Positions 6,921-15,834 of a stretch of DNA of 53,604 nucleotides are shown here, piece after piece. Both the position numbers and the translations under genes were made by a program. The DNA comes from Thiohalocapsa marina (GTDB lineage Bacteria > Pseudomonadota > Gammaproteobacteria > Chromatiales > Chromatiaceae). How positions within the stretch are numbered: the first letter of the stretch is position 1; each line of letters begins with the position of its first letter. The stretch spans positions 1 through 53,604 of the forward strand of contig NZ_VWXX01000026.1 in NCBI RefSeq assembly GCF_008632335.1. The letters run 5' to 3'. The notes beneath the pieces were generated by a model that was given only the letters and a program-made list of their open reading frames with translations, searched no databases and was not told the DNA's origin.

Positions 6921-8234
6921 ATGCTGACATCCATTCAACTGACCAATTTCAAGAGTTATCGGCAGGCAAAGCTGACGCTGGCTCCGCTGACCTTTCTGAT
7001 CGGCCCCAATGCCTCGGGAAAGAGCAACGCGATCGAAGGCATTCGGCTGCTCAACTGGTTGGCCAAAGGCAAGCGCCTGGACGATATCGAGCGCGATATC
7101 CAGGGCGGTGATGCGGTCGTCCGGGGGCAGGCGCGAGACCTGTTCCGGGATGCCACAGCGCCGTTCCAACTCGAAGCGCATTTGGCTGATGCCCCGCAAG
7201 GCTGGTGCGATTTTTCCATCAGCATCGGTCAATTGAATGACCAGCTTGTCGTGACCGGCGAGCAAATCACCAACCCCGAACAAAAAGTACCGCTGTATCG
7301 AGTCGATAACGAACCCAATGCGCACAGTGATGAGATCAGCGTCGCCTACAATAATTTCCGACGCGGACGAACCAAGCCACACATCCCTTGCTCCAATCGC
7401 CAGGCGGTCTTTTATCAACTGGAAACCCCCGGTCGCTTTCAGCAGGCGCACTCCGAAGCGCAACAATGGATACCAGCCGTCAGCCGCGTCTTGCGCGAAA
7501 CGCTGCGCGCCATCGTCTTTCTCGACCCGCGGCCTGCACAGATGCGCGATTACGAATACGCGGGCGATCGGCAACTCAAGGAAGACGGCAGCAATCTTTC
7601 GGCGGTGCTCTATCAGCTCTGTCAACAGAAAGACAGCAAGCAGGCATTGCTCGATTTCATCCGCTCGCTGCCCGAGCAGGATATTACCGACATCCGGTTC
7701 ATCGAGACGCAGCGACAAGACGTCATGGTGCAACTCGAAGAGACATTCGGCGAAAAAAGCCGCCTCGTCGATGCGCCATTGCTCTCGGATGGCACATTGC
7801 GGGTGCTGGCCGTCGGCGCCGCCTTGCTGTCAGCCCCCGAGGGTGCGCTATTGATCATCGAAGAGGTCGATAACGGCGTCCATCCCAGTCGCGCAGACCT
7901 GCTGGTGAGACAAATCCGCGACCTGGCCAGCCAACGCCGGCTACGTGTGCTGATGACCTCGCACAATCCCGCGCTGCTGGACGCCCTGCCGGATGCCGGC
8001 CTGGCCGATGTGCTGTGCTGCTACCGCGACCCGCAACTTGGCGACAGCCGCCTGATCCGTCTGGCAGACCTGGAGCGTTACAGCGAACTGGTAGCTCAGG
8101 GTCCGCTGGGGCAATTGATGACGCGACGGGTTCTGGAGCGGTTTCTCAAGGATGAAACCTCCCCGGCACAACGCCGAGAGGCCGCGCTGTCCTGGCTGGA
8201 TGCGCTGACGCAAGACACAGCATCCGCCAAATGA
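6921..8234 (+). CDS. AAA-family ATPase (RecF/OLD-like, AAA_21)
   Basis: A 437-residue SMC/RecF-type ATPase. The N-terminus MLTSIQLTNFKSYRQAKLTL leads to the Walker A loop LIGPNASGKSN (about residues 28-38). The C-terminal part has a signature-like LLSDGTLRVLAVGAALL, a Walker B LLIIEEVDNGVHPSRADLL and a TSHNPALLDAL switch. About 250 residues in the middle are a variable insert. ATG 6921 is chosen because the protein proper starts there; an in-frame TTG at 6879 adds an unlikely leader. It overlaps the next gene by four bases (ATGA), so the two are translationally coupled. ATPases of this shape act in defence systems and DNA repair; it has no evident role in sugar synthesis. Confidence 0.85.
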   Translation: MLTSIQLTNFKSYRQAKLTLAPLTFLIGPNASGKSNAIEGIRLLNWLAKGKRLDDIERDIQGGDAVVRGQARDLFRDATAPFQLEAHLADAPQGWCDFSISIGQLNDQLVVTGEQITNPEQKVPLYRVDNEPNAHSDEISVAYNNFRRGRTKPHIPCSNRQAVFYQLETPGRFQQAHSEAQQWIPAVSRVLRETLRAIVFLDPRPAQMRDYEYAGDRQLKEDGSNLSAVLYQLCQQKDSKQALLDFIRSLPEQDITDIRFIETQRQDVMVQLEETFGEKSRLVDAPLLSDGTLRVLAVGAALLSAPEGALLIIEEVDNGVHPSRADLLVRQIRDLASQRRLRVLMTSHNPALLDALPDAGLADVLCCYRDPQLGDSRLIRLADLERYSELVAQGPLGQLMTRRVLERFLKDETSPAQRREAALSWLDALTQDTASAK

Positions 8235-8689
8235 GCGCCATCTGTCTGGTCGACACGACTGTGTTCGTGGAAATCCTGAATGTGCCGATCAAGGCCAAGC
8301 GACATCAGGAAACGCTTGCGCAACTTCGCGAACGGATTGCCAGCAACAGCGAAGAACTCTTTTTGCCCATGGCCACCGTGCTGGAGACGGGCAACCATAT
8401 CGGCCAGAATGGCGATGGCCAGCAGCGCCGTCAATGTGCTGAGCGTTTTGTCGAGCAAGTGCGCTTGGCGCTTGAGGGAAAATCGCCTTTCAAGCCACTT
8501 CGCTTTCTGGATGAACCCGATTTTCTGGTCTGGCTCCAGGACTTTCCAGAACATGCAAGCCGCGGCAGTGGCCTGGGCGATCTGTCGATCATCCAGGATT
8601 GGCAGCGTTTATGTGCGCAAAATCCGCACCGCCGCGTCTACATCTGGTCGTTTGACCGGCATTTGATCGGTTATGACCGCAGCGTGTGA
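8231..8689 (+). CDS. PIN-like nuclease partner of the AAA ATPase
   Basis: A 152-residue protein with a PIN-like layout: an early aspartate in CLVDTTVFVEILN, a mid-protein glutamate in FLPMATVLETGNHIG, a later aspartate in GSGLGDLSIIQDW and a last one in YIWSFDRHLIGYD. These fit the four acidic positions of PIN ribonucleases, although it is not a canonical VapC. Its ATG overlaps the stop of the ATPase gene, so they form a two-gene unit. I infer an ATPase-controlled nuclease, for example abortive-infection-like defence. The function is not established for this pair. Confidence 0.6.
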   Translation: MSAICLVDTTVFVEILNVPIKAKRHQETLAQLRERIASNSEELFLPMATVLETGNHIGQNGDGQQRRQCAERFVEQVRLALEGKSPFKPLRFLDEPDFLVWLQDFPEHASRGSGLGDLSIIQDWQRLCAQNPHRRVYIWSFDRHLIGYDRSV

Positions 8690-8714
8690 TGAGTTAACGA
8701 GATCTCTCCTGAGC

Positions 8715-10526
8715 ATGAGCAGTACCGCCCGCGACATCCCGCATTACCTGCGCATCTTCCAGACCTATCTGGGCGCGCGTATGTACCTCATCTTCGCGCT
8801 CACCCTGGTCGCGGGGCTGGCCGAGGGCGTCGGTATCCTGATGCTGCTGCCGCTGTTACAGACCCTCGACGCCAACGGCGCCGAGACCGCCCCGGCAGAG
8901 CTCAGCGGCATCAGCGCCTTTCTCAACAACGCCCTCGCGGCCTTCGACCTGCAAAACGCCACCGTCGCGGTGCTCCTGGTCATCACCGTCGCCTTCATCG
9001 TCAAGGGCGCGCTCACCTTCGGCGCGCTCGGCTTCAACGCCTACCTGCGCGGGCAACTGCTGCGCCAGCTCAAGGCCCGGCTGTTCAACGCCTACAGCAA
9101 GATGAACTATGGCTATTACGCCAGCCGCGACACCGGCCATTTCATCAACCTGATCAACGACCAGATCAATCGGGCCCTGCTGTCATTCAACAGCTTCAGC
9201 GGTCTGGGCACCCAAATCATCAGTGCAACCGTCTACATTACGCTCGCCTTCATGGTTGCCTGGCGCTTCGGCCTCATGGCCTTAACCATCGGCATGGTAT
9301 TGCTGGCCTTGTTCCGCTGGATCAACAGCTACGTGCGCACCCTGTCCCGAAAGACCGCGACCGAGACCGGCCACCTGGCCAAACAACTCATTCAAACCCT
9401 GCACGGTTTCAAGTACCTCACCGCAACGGGACAAAACACCAAACTTGGTCAAAGTATCAACGCCTCGATTGGCCGGTTGACAGGCTATCAGATCCGAACC
9501 GGTATCGCCCAGGCCTTTACCGATGCCGTGCGCGAGCCCATCGCCGTGGTCTTCATCATGGCCATCGTGCTGGTGCAACTGATCTATCTGCAACAGCCGC
9601 TGGCGCCCATCCTGGTCTCCATCCTGCTGTTCTACCGTGGTCTCAACGCCATGCTCGCCATCCAGGGCAGCTGGCAGGGTACCCTGGAACAGATCGGCAG
9701 CATCGAGCTGGTGCATCAGGAATTCGCCACCCAGCGCCAGCATCAGGAACCCGACGGCACGCGCCCGATCGGCCCCCTCAGCCAAGGCATCCGCCTGCAG
9801 AATCTCCACTACAGCTACGACCCGCAGCTGGGCGACGTGCTCAAGGACATCAGCCTCGAGATCCCGGTGCGCCACTCGGTGGCCTTCGTCGGCGAGTCCG
9901 GCGCCGGCAAATCCACCCTGGTCGACCTGCTCACGCTGATGCTCAAGCCACGCGAGGGGCAGGTGCTGATCGACGGGGTACCGGGCGATGCCATCCAGTT
10001 GGCCAGTTGGCGCCAGCAGATCGGCTATGTGTCGCAAGAGACGGTCGTCTTCGACGACAGCATCGCTAACAACATCAGCCTCTGGGCGGGCGATCACCGA
10101 CAGGACGCGCTGCTCGAGCGGGGTATCCACGAGGCTGCACGCCAGGCGCACATCGCCCATTTCATCGAGACCCTGCCCGACGGCTACGACACCTTGGTCG
10201 GCGACCGGGGCTTGCGCCTCTCTGGCGGGCAGCGCCAGCGGCTGTTCATCGCCCGCGAGCTGTTCCGTCGGCCCAACCTGCTGATTCTGGATGAGGCCAC
10301 CAGTGCGCTGGACTCGGAATCCGAGCGTGCAATTCAGCAGAGCATCGATGCGCTGAAAGGGCAGATTACGGTCGTGATCATCGCCCATCGCCTCTCGACT
10401 ATCCGCAATGTCGATCGGGTCTACGTCTTCGACCAAGGCAGCCTCATAGAGCAGGGCAGTTACGAAGGGCTGCGGGATTGCGACGAGTCGCGCTTCGGCA
10501 AGCTCATCGCAATGCAAGCACTCTAG
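8715..10526 (+). CDS. ABC transporter, fused permease and ATP-binding protein (flippase/exporter type)
   Basis: 603 residues. Residues 15-330 are a six-helix exporter membrane domain (MYLIFALTLVAGLAEGVGIL, VAVLLVITVAFIVKGAL, PIAVVFIMAIVLVQLIYL). The nucleotide-binding domain has Walker A GESGAGKST, signature LSGGQRQRLF, Walker B LLILDEATSALD and H-loop IIAHRLSTI. All catalytic motifs are present. In a polysaccharide locus without a Wzx gene, a PglK/MsbA-like transporter probably flips the lipid-linked oligosaccharide across the inner membrane. I chose ATG 8715 because the in-frame ATG at 8673 lies inside the preceding gene. Confidence 0.9.
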   Translation: MSSTARDIPHYLRIFQTYLGARMYLIFALTLVAGLAEGVGILMLLPLLQTLDANGAETAPAELSGISAFLNNALAAFDLQNATVAVLLVITVAFIVKGALTFGALGFNAYLRGQLLRQLKARLFNAYSKMNYGYYASRDTGHFINLINDQINRALLSFNSFSGLGTQIISATVYITLAFMVAWRFGLMALTIGMVLLALFRWINSYVRTLSRKTATETGHLAKQLIQTLHGFKYLTATGQNTKLGQSINASIGRLTGYQIRTGIAQAFTDAVREPIAVVFIMAIVLVQLIYLQQPLAPILVSILLFYRGLNAMLAIQGSWQGTLEQIGSIELVHQEFATQRQHQEPDGTRPIGPLSQGIRLQNLHYSYDPQLGDVLKDISLEIPVRHSVAFVGESGAGKSTLVDLLTLMLKPREGQVLIDGVPGDAIQLASWRQQIGYVSQETVVFDDSIANNISLWAGDHRQDALLERGIHEAARQAHIAHFIETLPDGYDTLVGDRGLRLSGGQRQRLFIARELFRRPNLLILDEATSALDSESERAIQQSIDALKGQITVVIIAHRLSTIRNVDRVYVFDQGSLIEQGSYEGLRDCDESRFGKLIAMQAL

Positions 10527-10728
10527 TGCCGATTGTTTCATCGCGTGTGCGGTACGCAATCACCCCTATGTCGCGGAATGGAACTGCTTGGTTACTGTAA
10601 CTCACATGCCGTGGTGCGATCATTGAAGCCAACATCTGTTAGTCCAGAACTGTTGGGTTGGAATGCGCAGGCTCGGCTGCCGGTATTTCGGCGGCGCAAA
10701 TCATGAAATTGCAGAGTCAATCGTTCCT

Positions 10729-11772
10729 ATGAAGTCCGGGTCTGTCATCGCACTTGAACTGACGCCCAAGTCAGGGTTACGCGAGGCCATCGCCGTTATC
10801 GATCGAGAAGCCGTGCAGATTGCCTTGGTCACCGATGAGCAACACCGCTTATTGGGTACCATCACGGATGGCGATATCCGGCGGGCATTGTTGCGCGGCG
10901 AGGATCTCGACACACCGGTAGAACGCATCATGTTCCGCAATTTTCGCTCGTTGCCGGCGACAGCGACCGATATGGAAGCACTGACCTTGATGCGTAAAGC
11001 GTCATTGCATCAGATCCCGGCGCTGGACGAGCAAGGACGTGTGACTCGCCTGTTCAGGCTTGATGAACTGATCAAACCCAAGACCCTTTCCAACCCCGTC
11101 GTCATCATGGCCGGTGGCGAGGGCAAGCGTCTGCGGCCACTGACACAGGATTGCCCCAAGCCCATGTTGCGCGTCGGCGGCAAGCCGCTGCTGGAAATCA
11201 TTCTTGAGCAATGCATCGAGGCCGGTTTTCGGGAGTTTTATCTTGCCGTTAATTATCTGAAAGAGCAGATTCAAGACTATTTCCAGGACGGGGCGCACTG
11301 GGAAGCACGGATTCGGTACCTGGAAGAGGACAAGCCACTGGGCACGGCCGGCGCTCTGAGCCTTCTCCCCCAATCGCCAACCGAACCACTGCTGGTGCTC
11401 AATGGTGACGTGCTGACGCGAGTCGATTTCAAGCACCTGTTGCGGTTCCATGCAGAGCACGAGGCAGCAGCAACCCTCTGCGTGCGCGAGCACACCACGC
11501 AGATTCCCTATGGCGTCGTGCGCCTGGATGATCTGCGCGTGCTCACACTCGAGGAAAAGCCGGTGCTCAGCCACTACGTCAATGCTGGCATCTATCTGCT
11601 CGATCCGGAGTTGCTGAAACTGATCCCGAACGACTGTTTCTTCGACATGCCGCAACTGCTCGATCAGGCCGTTCGGGCGCAGCATCGCGTCAGCGCATTC
11701 CCCATCCATGAGTACTGGTTGGACGTGGGCTTGCCAGAGACGCTCGAGCGGGCGCATGGAGAGTGGCAGTGA
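10729..11772 (+). CDS. ptmE: CBS-domain nucleotidyltransferase, PtmE-like (GDP-glucosamine synthesis)
   Basis: 347 residues from ATG 10729 (an upstream in-frame ATG at 10663 would add 22). Residues 10-120 contain two CBS repeats (IALVTDEQHRLLGTITDGDI; LHQIPALDEQGRVTRLF). A sugar-1-phosphate nucleotidyltransferase follows, with VIMAGGEGKRLRPLTQDCPK as the nucleotide-binding signature, then EDKPLGTAGALSLL, LLVLNGDVLT and the C-terminal YWLDVGLPETLERA. This fusion matches PtmE of the GDP-linked legionaminic acid route, which makes GDP-GlcN from GlcN-1-P. It is the first gene of a tightly overlapping run of pathway genes, which supports the assignment. Confidence 0.82.
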   Translation: MKSGSVIALELTPKSGLREAIAVIDREAVQIALVTDEQHRLLGTITDGDIRRALLRGEDLDTPVERIMFRNFRSLPATATDMEALTLMRKASLHQIPALDEQGRVTRLFRLDELIKPKTLSNPVVIMAGGEGKRLRPLTQDCPKPMLRVGGKPLLEIILEQCIEAGFREFYLAVNYLKEQIQDYFQDGAHWEARIRYLEEDKPLGTAGALSLLPQSPTEPLLVLNGDVLTRVDFKHLLRFHAEHEAAATLCVREHTTQIPYGVVRLDDLRVLTLEEKPVLSHYVNAGIYLLDPELLKLIPNDCFFDMPQLLDQAVRAQHRVSAFPIHEYWLDVGLPETLERAHGEWQ

Positions 11773-12767
11773 ACTCGCGGAGCGTCAGACGCGTCGCGCT
11801 CGTTGGCTTGGGCAGCATCGGTCGGCGCCATCTTCGGCTGCTGAAGCAGTTGCGTCCTGACATCGACGTCATCCTGGTGCGCTCCGGTCACGGCGGACGC
11901 TGGCCCGAGGAGGCACTCGCTGCGGAGTCCGTCACCTCGATAGACGAAGCCATGGCCATGGGCATCGATGCAGCGATCATTGCCAGTCCTGCCCCCTATC
12001 ATGTCCCGCAGGCGCTTGAATTGTTGCGTACTGGCATCCCGTTGCTGATCGAAAAGCCCTTGTCGCACAATCTGGAGGGCGTGGCAGAACTGGCGGAATT
12101 GGCCGAACAACGACAGGTCCCTGTGCTGGTCGGCTACGTCCTGCGCCACTCGCCAGACTTGCGCTGGTTTCATCAGCAACTGCGCGAAGAGCGGGTAGGG
12201 AGGCTTGTTGGAGTCACCATTGACTGCGGCTCCTACCTACCCGACTGGCGCCCCGAGCAGGATTACCGCAAGACGGCATCAGCACGTGCCGAATTGGGGG
12301 GCGGTGTGCTGCTGGAACTGAGTCATGAGTTGGATTACGCCCACTGGTTGTTTGGTCCATTCGACAGCATTGACGCCTCGCTGACGAACAGCGGCACACT
12401 GGGTATAGCAGTCGAAGATACCGCTGACTTAATGCTAACCACCCGGGCAGGCTTGACCGTCACCATTCATCTGGATTTCCTTCGGCGAGAGGCAATCAGG
12501 CAGTGCATCGCGCATGGTGCGGATGGTGATCTTGTCTGGGATGGTGTCAAGAAGACCGTTCGCTTGCAGCATGTGTGTGAAGAATCCGTGCAGTGGCCGT
12601 TCGAGCTGGAGCGGGATGCCATGTTCAGAACGCAACTCATGCATTTTCTCGCTTGTATCGAGCAAGATGATGCACCCAAGGTCACACTCGCCGACGGGAT
12701 CGCTGCGCTGACCCTGGTCGAAGCCGCAAGACAATCACAACGACAAGGCCGCGTTATCAATTTATGA
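11763..12767 (+). CDS. ptmF: Gfo/Idh/MocA-family oxidoreductase, PtmF-like
   Basis: 334 residues. An N-terminal Rossmann fold (VALVGLGSIGRRHLRLLKQL) is followed by IIASPAPYHVPQALELL and the family signature EKPLSHNLEGVAEL. The C-terminal domain (GGGVLLELSHELDYAHWLFG) is the usual substrate-binding alpha/beta half. The start could be GTG 11763 or GTG 11769; the latter overlaps the ptmE stop as GTGA. The order NTP transferase, oxidoreductase, CMP-sugar synthetase, SDR matches, as I recall, the Campylobacter ptmE-ptmF-ptmB-ptmA order. The family suggests NAD(P)-dependent sugar oxidation-reduction early in the pathway; the exact substrate is inferred. Confidence 0.75.
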   Translation: MAVNSRSVRRVALVGLGSIGRRHLRLLKQLRPDIDVILVRSGHGGRWPEEALAAESVTSIDEAMAMGIDAAIIASPAPYHVPQALELLRTGIPLLIEKPLSHNLEGVAELAELAEQRQVPVLVGYVLRHSPDLRWFHQQLREERVGRLVGVTIDCGSYLPDWRPEQDYRKTASARAELGGGVLLELSHELDYAHWLFGPFDSIDASLTNSGTLGIAVEDTADLMLTTRAGLTVTIHLDFLRREAIRQCIAHGADGDLVWDGVKKTVRLQHVCEESVQWPFELERDAMFRTQLMHFLACIEQDDAPKVTLADGIAALTLVEAARQSQRQGRVINL

Positions 12768-13477
12768 GAACCTTTGCCTTCGTGTTCGCACGCGGCGGCT
12801 CCAAGGGCGTGCCTGGCAAAAACATCCGGCCACTCGCCGACAAGCCGCTGCTCGGCCACGCACTCAGCATCGCCAAGCAGATTCCGGAGATCGAACAGCG
12901 TTTTGTCTCCACTGATGCCGCCGAAATTGCAGCGGTTGCCGAAGACTATGGTGCCACCGTCATTATGCGACCGTCGGAAATCGCCCAAGACGACAGTCCC
13001 GAATGGCTTGCTTGGCAGCATGCGGTCGAGTGGGTTCGAAAAACGGTGGGTGACTTCGATGGCTTTGTCAGCCTGCCGGCAACGGCACCCATGCGCCTAG
13101 CGCAAGACATCCGAGCATGCATGGCGGCACTGGATGCCGATACCGACGCGGTCGTCACCATGACGCCGGCCGCCCGTAGCCCCTGGTTCAACATGGTGAA
13201 GGCGAATGCTGAAGGCCAACTCAGTGTCCTGGTGAATAGTGGGGGCCGAATCGTGCGGCGCCAGGACGCGCCTCAGGCCTTCGATCTGACGACGCTCGCC
13301 TATGTCATGCGGCCAGAATTCATCATGTCCCATGACAGCCTCTGGCAGGGTCGCGTACGAGGCGTTGTGGTTCCACAAGAACGCGCCATCGATATCGACA
13401 CGGAATTCGACTTCAAGGTTGCCGAGTTTTTGATGCGAGAGCGCGTCACGCTGGAGAAGATGCATGCTGAAAGATAA
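12764..13477 (+). CDS. legF: CMP-nonulosonate synthetase (LegF/PtmB-like)
   Basis: A 237-residue acylneuraminate cytidylyltransferase. The family signature FARGGSKGVPGKNIRPLADK lies near the start, followed by RFVSTDAAEIAAVAEDYGA, SLPATAPMRLAQDI and the C-terminal VPQERAIDIDTEFDFKVAEF. It couples CTP to a nonulosonic acid, here most likely legionaminic acid given legB, legC, legG and legI nearby, giving the CMP donor used by glycosyltransferases. The ATG overlaps the preceding stop (ATGA). Complete by length. Confidence 0.9.
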   Translation: MRTFAFVFARGGSKGVPGKNIRPLADKPLLGHALSIAKQIPEIEQRFVSTDAAEIAAVAEDYGATVIMRPSEIAQDDSPEWLAWQHAVEWVRKTVGDFDGFVSLPATAPMRLAQDIRACMAALDADTDAVVTMTPAARSPWFNMVKANAEGQLSVLVNSGGRIVRRQDAPQAFDLTTLAYVMRPEFIMSHDSLWQGRVRGVVVPQERAIDIDTEFDFKVAEFLMRERVTLEKMHAER

Positions 13478-14222
13478 AGTCGTCCTGATCACGGGCGCGG
13501 CTGGGAGGATTGGCGCGAGTGCTGCGCGCGGTGTCATCGCGCACGGCGGATCAGTCGCGCTTGTTGATGTCAACGCGGAAGGGCTCGATGCACTGCAAGC
13601 AGATTTGCCGGCCGAGTGTGTCCTGTCTTCGCTTGCCGATGCGGGGCAGCCCGAGGAAGCGGATCGATGCATTGCCGAGGCCGTCGCGCGGTTTGGCAGG
13701 GTGGACGCAGCCATTCATTCAGCGTATCCACGCTCAAAGGGTTGGGGAACGGCGTTTGAAGACCTTCAGCCAGAATTTCTGTCGGAAGATCTGTCCAGAC
13801 ATCTCGGTGGCGCTATCCTGTTCTCGCAGCGGATGCTGCGTCATTTCAAGCAACAAGGGCATGGCAACCTGATTCATGTCTCTTCGATCCAGGGTGTTGC
13901 GGCACCTAAGTTCGAGCACTATGCAGGCACAAAGATGGTCTCGCCAATCGAGTACAGCGCCATCAAGGCCGGGCTGATCGCGATGACCCGCTATTTGGCC
14001 AAGTACTACAAGGGTAACCACATTCGGGTGAATTGCATCAGTCCGGGTGGCATTCTCGATAATCAGCCGAAAACATTCCTGGATCAATACCGGGCTTCCT
14101 GTAATGACAAAGGGATGCTTGAGAGCGAGGATGTCGTAGGTACGCTCCTTTTTCTTATCTCGGAGCACTCGAGATTTATTACGGGGCAGAACATCATTGT
14201 TGATGATGGGTGGTCATTGTGA
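13464..14222 (+). CDS. ptmA: SDR oxidoreductase, PtmA-like
   Basis: A 252-residue short-chain dehydrogenase with the cofactor loop VLITGAAGRIGASAARG, a catalytic serine region LIHVSSIQGV, the YSAIKAGLIAM motif carrying the catalytic tyrosine and lysine, and a C-terminal FITGQNIIVDDGWSL. It overlaps the CMP-synthetase gene by 14 bases. PtmA homologues act with PtmF in supplying the amino-sugar precursor of the GDP-linked legionaminic acid pathway. Third-position GC falls towards its 3' end, where an AT-rich gene follows. Confidence 0.82.
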   Translation: MLKDKVVLITGAAGRIGASAARGVIAHGGSVALVDVNAEGLDALQADLPAECVLSSLADAGQPEEADRCIAEAVARFGRVDAAIHSAYPRSKGWGTAFEDLQPEFLSEDLSRHLGGAILFSQRMLRHFKQQGHGNLIHVSSIQGVAAPKFEHYAGTKMVSPIEYSAIKAGLIAMTRYLAKYYKGNHIRVNCISPGGILDNQPKTFLDQYRASCNDKGMLESEDVVGTLLFLISEHSRFITGQNIIVDDGWSL

Positions 14223-14845
14223 AACGGGCTGAATTCAGCGAGATACTGCTGGCCAGGCTTGGTTCTGAGGTTGAACTTGATGAAGAAGAAGTAATGCTGC
14301 TTGAGCAGGTTAAAGTTAATGCTTTTGAGTGTTTTCTCGAAAATCATAACTCTATTAATAATAAATATAGCGACATATCTGTTTATAATGTTGATCAGTG
14401 CATCCATTTTTTCATATTTTTGCAGAAGCTTCTGTTTCAAGAAGGGTTTGTGAGCCTTGCTGAAAAAATTTATTACTTTACCAGGTTGAAGTTCAACATT
14501 GACATATACCCGTCAAGACGCCTTCCCCAGCATTTTTTGTTTGTGCATCCTCTCGGTTCTATTCTCGGGAATGCAAGCTATGGTGATTGGCTTGTTATTT
14601 ATCAAGGGGTTACAGTTGGCGGCAACCCAAATTTAGAATACCCCTCGCTCGGGGGGGGGTGCATTCTGTATGCTGGCAGTAAGGTAATCGGACGTTCCGT
14701 GGTTGGAAAAAATTGTATTGTAGGAGCAGGCGTAATTCTCAATAATGTAGAAATACCTGATAACACGATCGTTTATTTAGATGGCCGCCAAATCCGCAGA
14801 AGCAAGTCGAATTCTAGAGAAAATCGCAGCAGGTATTTTAAATGA
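14219..14845 (+). CDS. Serine O-acetyltransferase-like enzyme (AT-rich)
   Basis: 208 residues from GTG 14219, which overlaps the ptmA stop as GTGA. A helical front (VDQCIHFFIFLQKLLFQEGF) precedes a CysE-like left-handed beta-helix: IDIYPSRRLPQHFLFVHPLG, then GNASYGDWLVIYQGVTVGGN and VIGRSVVGKNCIVGAGVILN. This resembles serine acetyltransferases recruited into glycan loci to O-acetylate sugars or their precursors. The gene is far more AT-rich than the genes on both sides, so it was probably acquired separately. A run of nine Gs (14651-14659) encodes SLGGGC and is in frame here. The substrate is unknown. Confidence 0.75.
   Translation: MKRAEFSEILLARLGSEVELDEEEVMLLEQVKVNAFECFLENHNSINNKYSDISVYNVDQCIHFFIFLQKLLFQEGFVSLAEKIYYFTRLKFNIDIYPSRRLPQHFLFVHPLGSILGNASYGDWLVIYQGVTVGGNPNLEYPSLGGGCILYAGSKVIGRSVVGKNCIVGAGVILNNVEIPDNTIVYLDGRQIRRSKSNSRENRSRYFK
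14651..14659 (+). repeat. G9 homopolymer tract in the CysE-like gene
   Basis: Nine consecutive Gs in an otherwise AT-rich gene, encoding Gly-Gly-Gly. The frame is intact in this sequence. A slippage of one base would abolish the beta-helix end, so this is a candidate phase-variation tract. Confidence 0.8.
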
Positions 14846-15834
14846 TTCTTGTCACCGGCGCCGACGGCTTCATTGGCTCACACCTGACCGAAGCACTTGT
14901 CCGAGCGGGGCATGATGTCAAGGCCTTCGTCCTTTACAATTCCTTCAACAGCTGGGGCTGGCTCGATCATTGTGCCGATGATGTCCGCGGCCACTTCGAG
15001 GTCTTTGCCGGCGACATCCGCGACCCCCACGGTGTGCGCACCGCAATGGCCGGCTGTGATGCCGTGCTCCATCTGGCCGCACTGATCGCGATTCCTTATT
15101 CCTATCACTCACCGGACACCTACGTTGATACCAACATCAAAGGGACCTTGAATGTGGTGCAGGCAGCGCGGGATCTGGGTGTCCGCAAAGTCGTGCATAC
15201 CTCAACAAGCGAGGTCTATGGCACCGCGCGCTTCGTGCCCATTACCGAGGCTCACCCGCTGCAGGGTCAGTCGCCTTATTCCGCCAGCAAGATCGGCGCC
15301 GACCAGATTGCCCAATCGTTCTACCTGTCCTTCGGCACACCGGTCGTTACGCTGCGCCCGTTCAACACCTACGGCCCCCGGCAGTCGGCGCGCGCGGTCA
15401 TTCCGACCATCATCACCCAGATCGCCAGCGGCCAGCGGCGGATCAAGCTGGGCGCCGTGCATCCGACACGCGACTTCAACTTCGTCGCCGACACAGTACA
15501 AGGCTTCATCAAGGCACTGGAGGGCGACGCCGGCATCGGCGAGGTCATCAACCTCGGCAGCAATTTCGAGATCAGCATCGGCGACACCGCCCGCACCATC
15601 GCCGAGGTGATGGATGCCAACATCGAGATCCTGACCGACGAGCAACGCCTGCGCCCGGACAAGAGCGAGGTCGAGCGGCTCTGGGCGGATAACACCAGGG
15701 CGCGCGAACTGCTCGGCTGGACGCCCAACTATGGCGGCCTGGACGGCTTTCGCCGCGGGCTGGCGAAGACGGCGCAGTGGTTCGCGAATCCAGCCAATCT
15801 CGGGCGCTACAAGGTAGATCAGTACAATCTATGA
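14842..15834 (+). CDS. legB: LegB-type sugar-nucleotide 4,6-dehydratase
   Basis: A 330-residue extended SDR. The NAD-binding loop is ILVTGADGFIGSHLTEAL. The active-site region HTSTSEVYGTARFVPI is followed by SPYSASKIGADQIA with the Y-x3-K pair, and by LRPFNTYGPRQSARAVIPTI. The very end (ANPANLGRYKVDQYNL) is typical of LegB proteins. LegB dehydrates GDP-GlcNAc (or the UDP form) to the 4-keto-6-deoxy sugar as the first committed step towards legionaminic acid. It overlaps the CysE-like gene by four bases and legC by four (ATGA), so it is part of one operon. Confidence 0.92.
   Translation: MILVTGADGFIGSHLTEALVRAGHDVKAFVLYNSFNSWGWLDHCADDVRGHFEVFAGDIRDPHGVRTAMAGCDAVLHLAALIAIPYSYHSPDTYVDTNIKGTLNVVQAARDLGVRKVVHTSTSEVYGTARFVPITEAHPLQGQSPYSASKIGADQIAQSFYLSFGTPVVTLRPFNTYGPRQSARAVIPTIITQIASGQRRIKLGAVHPTRDFNFVADTVQGFIKALEGDAGIGEVINLGSNFEISIGDTARTIAEVMDANIEILTDEQRLRPDKSEVERLWADNTRARELLGWTPNYGGLDGFRRGLAKTAQWFANPANLGRYKVDQYNL

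Noticed and set aside
12296-12301. Shorter G6 runs (for example 12296, 28197, 34135) as further phase-variation tracts
   Set aside because: Runs of this length are common in GC-rich DNA and all lie in intact frames.
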